Assembly (NCBI GenBank): GCA_050250795.1
Contig: JBFWNZ010000180.1
Location: 1-7,488 of the forward strand
Length of the DNA: 7,488 nucleotides
Source: JBFWNZ01 sp050250795
GTDB lineage: Bacteria; Pseudomonadota; Alphaproteobacteria; UBA8366
Direction: 5' to 3'
The position numbers were made by a program, and so were the translations under genes. The notes under the pieces are model-generated. The model did no database searches. It was not told the origin of the DNA and saw nothing but the letters and a program-made list of their open reading frames with translations. The first letter of the stretch is position 1, and each line of letters starts with the position of its first letter. This document shows positions 1 through 5,432 of this stretch, one piece after another.

Positions 1-424
1 TCTCGTCGCTGTCGGCGGCGCCGCCGCCGGGCACCCGGCCGCCCAGATCGGTGTGATGCAGGATCAGACCCAGGATGCAGACCACCGCCCCGTCATGAAA
101 GACGGGCTTGAACATGAAGATGTCGTTGAGGTGGCTTCCGCCGTGATAGGGGTCGTTGTTGGCCCACACATCGCCGGGCTGCAGATCGTCCTTGAAGGCG
201 TCGAGGCAGCAGCGCAAGGCCGGCATGGTGGCGCCGAGATGGGCCGGCAGCGCCAGCCCCTGGGCCACCATCACGCCGTCGGCGTCGCAGATCGAACCGG
301 AAAAATCGAGGTTGTTCTTGACCAGGCTGGACCGCGAGGTCCGGATCACCGACACCATCATATTGTCGGAGATCATCTCGAGCGAATTCTTGATCAGCTC
401 GAGCTTTACGGGATCGACATTCAT
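1..424 (-). CDS. hyuB: Hydantoinase B/oxoprolinase family protein, second copy (N-terminal 141 residues; rest outside window)
   Basis: The visible part is the N-terminus of a protein of the N-methylhydantoinase B / 5-oxoprolinase / acetone carboxylase alpha family. Members normally work with an ATP-binding HyuA-type subunit to open hydantoin, 5-oxoproline or related rings, or to carboxylate ketones; the substrate cannot be read here. Family motifs are seen in order: MNVDPVKLELIKNSLEMISD at the start, LVKNNLDFSGSICDA near 35-48, NDPYHGGSHLNDIFMFKP near 90-107 and LILHHTDLGGR near 120-130. It aligns without gaps to residues 1-141 of the gene just upstream (492-2207), with about 80% identity by eye. 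The ATG at 424-422 fits that alignment; only a weak GAGA lies about 9 nt upstream. The gap to the upstream gene is 67 bp, so co-transcription is likely. The gene is truncated only by the window edge, and no frame break is visible. Confidence 0.93.
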   Translation of the reverse strand, partial: MNVDPVKLELIKNSLEMISDNMMVSVIRTSRSSLVKNNLDFSGSICDADGVMVAQGLALPAHLGATMPALRCCLDAFKDDLQPGDVWANNDPYHGGSHLNDIFMFKPVFHDGAVVCILGLILHHTDLGGRVPGGGAADSDE

Positions 425-491
425 TCTGGGATTCTCGCTGGGGCGGGCCGGCGAGCGGGCGCGCGGACCATATGAAGGGAGTTCCTGACCG

Positions 492-2207
492 TCAAGAGGC
501 GCGAAGCCGTTCTGTTGCCGCGCGGTCCAAGCTTCCGGTCGCCGCATCGACAACGACGCCATAGGCCGTTCGCGCATGCTCCGGCGTCATCTTGTCCTGG
601 CGGATATCCTCGACGATCGCATCGGGGTCGCGCTTGAACGGATCGCCATGCCCGCCCGACCCGGGCATTTCCGCCCGGAACACCTCATGCTTCTTCATCC
701 GGCGCACGAACTTGCTCGGCGCCTCCAGGCGCTGACCCTCGCGGTCGACATAGAAGGAGCGGCCCGGTGCGCCGGCGCCGCCGCCGAACAGGCCCCAGCA
801 CGGGTGCTTGTGGCGGTCCGCCCGCTGCTGCACCGTCGCCTCGTCGGCCATGAACCGGTACTGCCGCACGATGCCCAGCGCGCCGCGATGCCGGCCCGGC
901 CCGCCGGTGTCCGGCAGGAAGCCGTATTCCTCGACCAGCAGCGGGTTCTCCGCCTCGATCATCTCGACCGGCGTGTTCGACAGGTTGCCGAGCCAGTACG
1001 GCCCCGCATCCTGGCCGTCCGCCGTCGGGCTGCCGCCGCGCCCGGACATGTTGTGGAACTCCACATGAACGAAGGGCTTGCGGTTCGGATGCAGGCCGGC
1101 CACCGACAGGCCGAACTCGGAGCCTCCGGGACAGGCCGGCATCCGGTCGGGCAGAAGCCCCGCCAGCGCCCCCGTCACCACGGTGCGGATGCGATAGCCG
1201 CCCTGGCCGCGCGCGCCCAATGCCGCCGGATAGCGCGGGTTCACCCACGAGCCTTCCGGCGCGATGACCTCGATGGCGCGATAGAAGCCGGCATTGGTCG
1301 GAATCTCGCGCGGCATCACCGAGCGCAAGGCCGCATAGGTCAGCGAGCAGGTGAAGGGATAGTTGGTGTGCAGCGCGCCGCCCTTCTGCTTGTCCGTGCC
1401 CGAGAAGTCCGCGACGATCTTGTCTCCCGCCACCGTAAGCTTGCAGTGGATGCGCACCGGCCCGCCGCCAACGCCGTCGTCGTCGTTCCATTCCGTGAAT
1501 TCGCCCGACCCGTCCGGCAGGTCGCGGATCGCCGCCCGCACCATCCGCTCGGCATAGTCGATCAACTCACCCATATAGGATTTGAGCTCGTCGGCCCCGT
1601 AGCGCTCGGCCAGCTTGAGAACCTCCGCCTCGCCGGCGTTCAGCGCCGCCATCTGGGCGCGGATGTCGCCCATGACCAGATCGGGCACGCGGGTATTGAA
1701 CTCGATCAGGTTCAGCAGCGTCCGATTCGGCTTCCCGCCTTCCATGATCTTCGAGGGCGGAATGCGCAGGCCCTCCTGGAAAATCTCGTCGCTGTCGCCC
1801 GCCTGCCCGCCCGCGACCCGGCCGCCGAGATCGGTATGGTGCAGGATCAGCGCCAGGATGCAGACGCACTGTCCCTCGGCATAGACCGGCTTGAACATGA
1901 AAATGTCGTTCAGATGGCTGCCGCCGGAATACGGATCGTTGGATGCCAGGATGTCGCCCGGTCCCATGTCGTCGGCGAACTGATCGAGGCAGCCCCGCAG
2001 CGCCGGCATGGTGGCGCCCAGATGCGAGGGCAGCGCCAGCCCCTGCGCCACCATGTTGCCCTGGGCGTCGCAGATCGAGGCGGAGAAATCGAGGTTGTTC
2101 TTGACCAGACTGGACCGGGCGGTCCGGACCACCGACACCATCATGTTGTCGGAGATCATCTCCAGGCCGTTCTTGATGAGTTCGAGCTTCACGGGATCGA
2201 AGGACAT
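492..2207 (-). CDS. hyuB: Hydantoinase B/oxoprolinase family protein, complete (571 aa)
   Basis: This is a complete hydantoinase B family protein of typical length. It is probably the beta-type subunit of an ATP-dependent cytoplasmic amidohydrolase or carboxylase complex with a HyuA-type partner, which is not in this window. Seen in the sequence: the N-terminal MSFDPVKLELIKNGLEMISD block, NDPYSGGSHLNDIFMFKP around 90-107, ILHHTDLGGRVAGG around 121-134, a central GGALHTNYPFTCSLTYAALR segment, GARGQGGYRIRT around 331-342, HNMSGRGGSP around 385-394, and the C-terminal signature PGSGGHGDPFKRDP near 515-528, then ARTAYGVV near 545-552. The frame stays open upstream to 2345, but the start at 2207 is preferred: AAAGGAG lies 6 nt before it, and the paralogue at 1-424 begins at the same point. 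The actual substrate (hydantoin, oxoproline, ketone or other) is unknown. It is the first visible gene of a two-gene minus-strand unit. Confidence 0.96.
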   Translation of the reverse strand: MSFDPVKLELIKNGLEMISDNMMVSVVRTARSSLVKNNLDFSASICDAQGNMVAQGLALPSHLGATMPALRGCLDQFADDMGPGDILASNDPYSGGSHLNDIFMFKPVYAEGQCVCILALILHHTDLGGRVAGGQAGDSDEIFQEGLRIPPSKIMEGGKPNRTLLNLIEFNTRVPDLVMGDIRAQMAALNAGEAEVLKLAERYGADELKSYMGELIDYAERMVRAAIRDLPDGSGEFTEWNDDDGVGGGPVRIHCKLTVAGDKIVADFSGTDKQKGGALHTNYPFTCSLTYAALRSVMPREIPTNAGFYRAIEVIAPEGSWVNPRYPAALGARGQGGYRIRTVVTGALAGLLPDRMPACPGGSEFGLSVAGLHPNRKPFVHVEFHNMSGRGGSPTADGQDAGPYWLGNLSNTPVEMIEAENPLLVEEYGFLPDTGGPGRHRGALGIVRQYRFMADEATVQQRADRHKHPCWGLFGGGAGAPGRSFYVDREGQRLEAPSKFVRRMKKHEVFRAEMPGSGGHGDPFKRDPDAIVEDIRQDKMTPEHARTAYGVVVDAATGSLDRAATERLRAS

Positions 2208-2313
2208 GCGCGTCTCCTTTGCGGCCGCGGAGTGTAACCACCGTGGCCCGGTTTGTCGCTGGCCGACGACGATGCCGCATGCTAGCAAACCCCGGGTATC
2301 GCGATAGGACCTC
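2208..2313. promoter_or_regulatory. Divergent intergenic region between hyuB and the phosphonate binding-protein gene
   Basis: These 106 bp must hold the promoters of both divergent units unless promoters lie inside genes. No clear -35/-10 pair, sigma-54 site or Pho-box-like CTGTCAT direct repeat is visible. Next to the plus-strand start there is a run of short palindromes: GCATGC (2277-2282), GCTAGC (2281-2286), CCCGGG (2291-2296) and a 10-bp perfect palindrome TATCGCGATA (2297-2306). The last touches the probable ribosome-binding site of the plus-strand gene. That a regulator binds here is inference only. Confidence 0.5.
2214..2220 (-). promoter_or_regulatory. Shine-Dalgarno site of hyuB, deciding the start at 2207
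   Basis: The minus strand reads AAAGGAG, 6 nt before the ATG at 2207. This is the strongest ribosome-binding site in the window, and it rejects the 46-residue upstream extension of the open frame. Confidence 0.85.
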
Positions 2314-3372
2314 GTGAGCAATCCTGCCATGCCGTCACGCTGCACCGCGCTGTCCCGCTGCCTTCTGGCTGCGGTCGCCGGACTGTTCCTGTCGGCCGCC
2401 GCGGCGGCCGAGGAACTGGTCGTCTACACCGCAGCCGGCGAGGCCGACCTCGCCAAGATCGAAAGCGCCTATCTGTCCGCGCATCCCGGCATGTCCATCC
2501 GCTGGGAACGCGACTCCTCCGCCCGTATCGCCCAACGCCTGATCGACGAGTCCTCAGCACCCAAGGCGGATGTCGTCTGGGCCCTGGCGGCGACGGAACT
2601 CGCCGGGTTGGCCGAACGGAACCTGCTGCTGCCCCATACCCCGCCGAATTTCGCCGCCATCGACGCGGGCCTCGGCGATTCCGCCCGCCCGCCGCATTGG
2701 CTCGGCCTGCGCGCATGGACCTCGGGCATCTGCTTCAATCCGACCACGGCGGCGGCACAGCAGGTGCCCCGCCCGGCAAGTTGGAACGACCTTCTCAAAC
2801 CGGCCTACCAGGGCCGCATTCTCATGCCGCATCCCGGCGCCACGGCGACCGGCTACATGGTCGTGGCCAACTGGATACGCCAGATGGGCGAAGCCGCTGC
2901 ATGGACCTTCATGGATGCGCTCCACCGCAACATTGCGGCCTACATGGCCTCGGGCACCCGGCCCTGCACCATGGCCGCGCTGACCCATGAATATCCCGTC
3001 GGACTTTCCTATTCCTTCCTGGCGGCGCGCATGCAGGCGAAAGAGGAACCGGTCGAGGCGGTCGTCCCGCGCGAACCGCTGGCCTGGGACGTGGAAGGGG
3101 TCGCGATCCTGCGCGGAACGACCCGGCAGGCCGCCGCCAAGGCGTTCGTCGACTGGTCGGTGAGCGAGGCGGCCGACCGGCTCTACAAGCATGACTTTGC
3201 CGTGACCGTACGGCCCGGCGGCCCGTCGCTGAAGCATCTGCCGGCCGATCTGCGCCAGCGCATGGCGCCGACCGATTTCGGCTGGCTCGCCGCCAACCGC
3301 GACCGCATCCTGACCGAGTGGCGCCGCCGCTACGACGAGAAATCGGAGCCGCAGGCGAAACGCGCCGAGTGA
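2314..3372 (+). CDS. phnS2: Periplasmic binding protein of a 2-aminoethylphosphonate-type ABC transporter (PhnS2/AepX-like)
   Basis: This 352-residue extracytoplasmic solute-binding protein resembles the putative 2-aminoethylphosphonate transporter binding proteins (PhnS2 type, within the AfuA/FbpA ferric-binding fold group), recalled from family knowledge. A signal peptide is visible: SRCLLAAVAGLFLSAAAAA, with likely cleavage before EELVVYTA near residue 33. Typical blocks follow: KADVVWALAATELAGLAE (84-101), GICFNP (138-143), SWNDLLKPAYQGRILMPHPG (156-175), FMDALHRNIAAYMASGTRPC (199-218), EYPVGLSY (226-233) and DWSVSEAADRLYKHDFAV (280-297). Cys140 and Cys218 could form a disulfide in the periplasm. 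The start is taken as GTG at 2314 because AGGA lies 4 nt upstream; the in-frame ATG at 2329 lacks any such site. The usual permease and ATPase genes are missing nearby; a PhnZ-type oxygenase gene follows after 37 bp. Ligand specificity for 2-AEP or an N-methylated relative is inferred. Confidence 0.88.
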   Translation: MSNPAMPSRCTALSRCLLAAVAGLFLSAAAAAEELVVYTAAGEADLAKIESAYLSAHPGMSIRWERDSSARIAQRLIDESSAPKADVVWALAATELAGLAERNLLLPHTPPNFAAIDAGLGDSARPPHWLGLRAWTSGICFNPTTAAAQQVPRPASWNDLLKPAYQGRILMPHPGATATGYMVVANWIRQMGEAAAWTFMDALHRNIAAYMASGTRPCTMAALTHEYPVGLSYSFLAARMQAKEEPVEAVVPREPLAWDVEGVAILRGTTRQAAAKAFVDWSVSEAADRLYKHDFAVTVRPGGPSLKHLPADLRQRMAPTDFGWLAANRDRILTEWRRRYDEKSEPQAKRAE

Positions 3373-3409
3373 CATAATTCCATCACCGGCCGCTGCTACC
3401 GTCCGCCGC

Positions 3410-3955
3410 ATGACCCGACACGACATCATCGACAGTCTCGACCGCCTGTTCGCCGAGCGCGGCAACGACCGCTACGGCGAGTCCGTCACCCAGCAGGCCC
3501 ACGCCCTGCAATGCGCCGCCCTGGCCGAGGCCGAGGGTGCCCCGGCCAGCCTCGTGACCGCCGCATTGCTCCACGACATCGGCCACATGCTGCACGGCGA
3601 TCCCAAGGGCGCCGCCGCACGCAACATGGACGACCGGCACGAGCGCATCGGCGCGGGCTGGCTTGCGCGCGCCTTTCCGCCCTCGGTGGCCGAGCCGGTA
3701 CGGCTGCATGTCGATGCCAAGCGCTACCTCTGCGCGGTCGACCCCGCCTATCATGACGGACTGTCCGCCGCATCGGCCCACAGCCTCGCCCTCCAGGGCG
3801 GTCCCTTCGCGGCGGATGCGGCCGCGCGGTTCATCGCCCAGCCCTTCGCGGAAGAAGCCGTCAGGCTGCGCCTGTGGGACGACCTGGCCAAGGTTCCCGG
3901 CGCCGCGGTTCCCGGCTGGGCGCATTTCCGGACTGCGATCGCGGCGACCGTCTGA
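3410..3955 (+). CDS. phnZ: PhnZ/TmpB-type HD-domain diiron oxygenase, C-P bond cleaving
   Basis: This 181-residue HD-domain protein belongs to the phosphonate-operon HD family. Characterised members PhnZ and TmpB are mixed-valent diiron oxygenases that oxidatively split the C-P bond of 1-hydroxylated 2-aminoethylphosphonate (giving glycine and phosphate) or its trimethylated form (giving glycine betaine). Probable iron ligands are all present: His31 in AHALQ, His55-Asp56 in LLHDIGHML, His77 in DDRHE, His100 in RLHVDAKRYL, and Asp157 or Asp158 in RLWDDLAKVPG. Lys104, four residues after His100, matches the PhnZ phosphonate-binding lysine. A Tyr-Glu pair precedes the first His, but as Y22-G-E24, apparently one residue tighter than the PhnZ Y24/E27 pair. 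No convincing Shine-Dalgarno site precedes the ATG, so the start is less certain than the family call. It lies 37 bp after the binding-protein gene, probably co-transcribed. No PhnY/TmpA hydroxylase is in the window. Confidence 0.9.
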   Translation: MTRHDIIDSLDRLFAERGNDRYGESVTQQAHALQCAALAEAEGAPASLVTAALLHDIGHMLHGDPKGAAARNMDDRHERIGAGWLARAFPPSVAEPVRLHVDAKRYLCAVDPAYHDGLSAASAHSLALQGGPFAADAAARFIAQPFAEEAVRLRLWDDLAKVPGAAVPGWAHFRTAIAATV

Positions 3956-4027
3956 CACCCCATTGTTCGGTCTCGCATCGCGGCCCTAGTATGTCCGCGC
4001 CGGTTCCCGCCGCAGGACATTCGGAGC

Positions 4028-4531
4028 ATGAGCGAGCATTTCAGCGATCCGCGCCTGGGTCGGCTCTATGCCTATTGGCGATCCAAGCAATCGGACGGCC
4101 GGCCGCCGCGGCGCCGAGACCTCGACCCCATCGAGATTCCGGACCTTCTGCCGATCCTTCACTTGATCGATGTGCTGTGGGACCCGCTGCGGTTCCGGCA
4201 TCGTCTTGTCGGAACCGACGTGGTCCGCCACATGGCGCGCGATGTCACGGGCCTGATGGTGGACGAATCGCTCTACGGCCCGGCCACGGACGAGATATTC
4301 GAGTCGCTGCGGAAACTCGCGACGGAATGCCGTCCCTATCGACGGCAGGCGCGCCTGGACTGGCACGGCCGGCAATGGCTGGCTGTGGAGTCGGTCGAAC
4401 TGCCGCTGACCGGCGATGCCGGCGAGGTCTCGATGATCCTGCGGGGTACCAGCTTCACGCCGATGGCCCGCCATGGGCGCACGCATCCACTGGCCAGGGA
4501 GCGGTTGCGCCTGTCGCCGCTGCCGATGTGA
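4028..4531 (+). CDS. Stand-alone PAS_5-type PAS domain protein
   Basis: This 167-residue protein resembles the PAS_5 family, small single-domain proteins common in Alphaproteobacteria. Visible hallmarks are the N-terminal RLYAYWRSK (12-20), the RRRDLDPIEIPDLLPILHLIDV block (28-49), PLRFRHRLVGTDVVRHMARDVTG (53-75) with a following acidic DE, and C-terminal beta-strand segments such as WLAVESVELPLTGDAGEV. No kinase, cyclase, DNA-binding or other output domain is present, and there is no signal peptide or membrane segment, so it is probably a cytoplasmic sensor or ligand-binding protein of unknown ligand. The start has AGGA 10 nt upstream and GGAG 1 nt upstream, neither ideally spaced. It follows phnZ by 72 bp on the same strand and ends 3 bp from the converging phnE. 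A role in sensing for the phosphonate genes is guesswork. Confidence 0.82.
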   Translation: MSEHFSDPRLGRLYAYWRSKQSDGRPPRRRDLDPIEIPDLLPILHLIDVLWDPLRFRHRLVGTDVVRHMARDVTGLMVDESLYGPATDEIFESLRKLATECRPYRRQARLDWHGRQWLAVESVELPLTGDAGEVSMILRGTSFTPMARHGRTHPLARERLRLSPLPM

Positions 4532-4568
4532 CCGTCAGATCACCAGCTTGCGCAACCGCTGCGACAGG
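4500..4568. repeat. Two interleaved inverted repeats across the convergent gene ends
   Basis: AGCGGTTGCGC (4500-4510) is the exact reverse complement of 4550-4560, and CCTGTCGC (4510-4517) is the exact reverse complement of 4561-4568. The arms are in the order A-B-A'-B', so the two stems interleave like a pseudoknot rather than nest. All arms lie inside the 3' coding ends of the PAS gene and phnE; on its own strand each gene reads CGG-TTG-CGC (Arg-Leu-Arg) in frame. No T-run follows on either strand, so a classical intrinsic terminator is not supported. Confidence 0.55.
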
Positions 4569-5350
4569 ATGTCGATCAGGCTGACGGTGACGATCACCAC
4601 GATCATCACGGCCGCGGTCTCGGCATAGTAGAAGCCGCGGACATATTCCCACAGCAGGGTGCCGATGCCGCCCGCCCCGACGATGCCGAGCACCGTGGCG
4701 GACCGGACGTTGGATTCGAAGCGGTACAGCGAATACGAGATCCACAGCGGCAGGACCTGCGGGATCACGCCGAACACCACTTCCTGAAGGGCGTTGGCGC
4801 CGGTCGCGCGGATGCCTTCCACCGGCCGCGGATCGATGGCCTCGACGGCCTCGGAGAACAGCTTCGCCAGGATGCCCGTGGTGTGTATCCACAGCGCCAG
4901 CACGCCGGCGAACGGGCCCAGGCCGACGGCGGCGACGAACAGCATCGCAAAGACCATCTCGTTGATCGCGCGGGCCGCATCCATCAGCCGCCGCACCGGC
5001 TGGTACACCCACCAGGGCACCATGTTCTCCGCCGACAGGATGCCGAAGGGAATGGCGCAGACGACGGCAAGCACCGTGCCCCAGACCGCGATCTGGACCG
5101 TCACCACCATCTCGCGCAGGAAGTCGGGCCAGTAGTGGAAGTCGGGTTTCAGGAAGCCTTCGGCGAAGACGGCGAGATTGCCAGAGTCGCGGACCAAGTC
5201 GCCCGGCCGCATATCCGCGCCGTCCCACGCCCACATCAGGACGGTCAGTCCCAGCCCCCACCACAGCAGGGTCCGGGTCGAGCGGCGCAGGTCGCGTCCC
5301 GGCGGCTCCAGCGAAGGGCCCGGCAGGGCGGCAGGGGATGACTGTCGCAT
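4535..5350 (-). CDS. phnE: Phosphonate ABC transporter permease PhnE
   Basis: This is an inner-membrane permease of the PhnCDE importer for phosphonates (in some bacteria phosphite or phosphate esters), 271 aa, the usual size for a single PhnE. Hydrophobic segments lie near residues 26-44, 82-106, 131-155, 192-208 and 244-262. The ABC-permease coupling (EAA) loop runs near 167-200 (EAVEAIDPRPVEGIRATGAN then LQEVVFGVIPQVLP), followed by the PhnE-typical YRFESNVRSATVLGIVGAGG (209-228). It would form a homodimer driven by PhnC, as no second phnE is present here. The ATG at 5350 is supported by GGAGA 8 nt upstream. It is the last gene of the phnCDE unit, 82 bp after phnD with a stem-loop in that gap, and it converges on the PAS gene with 3 bp between stop codons. 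The N-terminal 20 residues are Pro/Ser rich and cytoplasmic. Confidence 0.95.
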   Translation of the reverse strand: MRQSSPAALPGPSLEPPGRDLRRSTRTLLWWGLGLTVLMWAWDGADMRPGDLVRDSGNLAVFAEGFLKPDFHYWPDFLREMVVTVQIAVWGTVLAVVCAIPFGILSAENMVPWWVYQPVRRLMDAARAINEMVFAMLFVAAVGLGPFAGVLALWIHTTGILAKLFSEAVEAIDPRPVEGIRATGANALQEVVFGVIPQVLPLWISYSLYRFESNVRSATVLGIVGAGGIGTLLWEYVRGFYYAETAAVMIVVIVTVSLIDILSQRLRKLVI

Positions 5351-5358
5351 CGGTCGGT

Positions 5359-5363
5359 TCTCC
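5359..5363 (-). promoter_or_regulatory. Shine-Dalgarno site of phnE
   Basis: The minus strand reads GGAGA, 8 nt before the ATG at 5350, supporting that start. It lies downstream of the phnD-phnE stem-loop and is not part of the stem. Confidence 0.65.
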
Positions 5364-5387
5364 GCTGTCGGTTCCGGAATGCGGACA

Positions 5388-5429
5388 TGATTGCGGCGTC
5401 GCCCCGGTCGAGGCGACGCCGCGCAATCA
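5388..5429 (-). ncRNA. Intercistronic stem-loop between phnD and phnE (mRNA element)
   Basis: Positions 5388-5403 pair with 5412-5429. There are 9 bp (5395-5403 with 5412-5420), a 2-nt bulge at 5421-5422, then 7 bp (5388-5394 with 5423-5429), around an 8-nt loop. The stem begins 3 bp past the phnD stop codon. No U-run follows in the transcript direction (TGTCCGCATT), so it does not look like a simple intrinsic terminator. Hairpins just after periplasmic binding-protein genes commonly stabilise the upstream message or reduce read-through into the permease gene; that role is inferred here. Confidence 0.7.
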
Positions 5430-5432
5430 CGT

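Noticed and set aside
425..491. Terminator or regulatory element between the two hyuB genes
   Set aside because: Only a short imperfect GC-rich hairpin (434-455) without a T-run is visible, which is expected in such GC-rich DNA.
576..2237. 553-codon plus-strand open frame antisense to hyuB
   Set aside because: The minus-strand frame carries clear hydantoinase B motifs from end to end. The antisense frame is Arg/Ala/His-rich with no recognisable domain, as expected from high-GC codon use.
2242..2258. TGGCCCGGTTTGTCGC as a sigma-54 promoter
   Set aside because: The GG and GC elements are one base too far apart, and the -12 element does not match TTGC.
2208..2345. N-terminal 46-residue extension of hyuB
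   Set aside because: An AAAGGAG site just before 2207 and the matching start of the tandem paralogue mark 2207 as the true start. The extension would also overlap the divergent gene.
3373..3378. CATAAT as a -10 box for a phnZ promoter
   Set aside because: There is no -35-like hexamer at the right distance, and a single hexamer is expected by chance.
2554..3465. 303-codon minus-strand open frame antisense to the binding-protein gene
   Set aside because: Its composition is shadow-like and it runs into phnZ; the plus strand has a signal peptide and family motifs.
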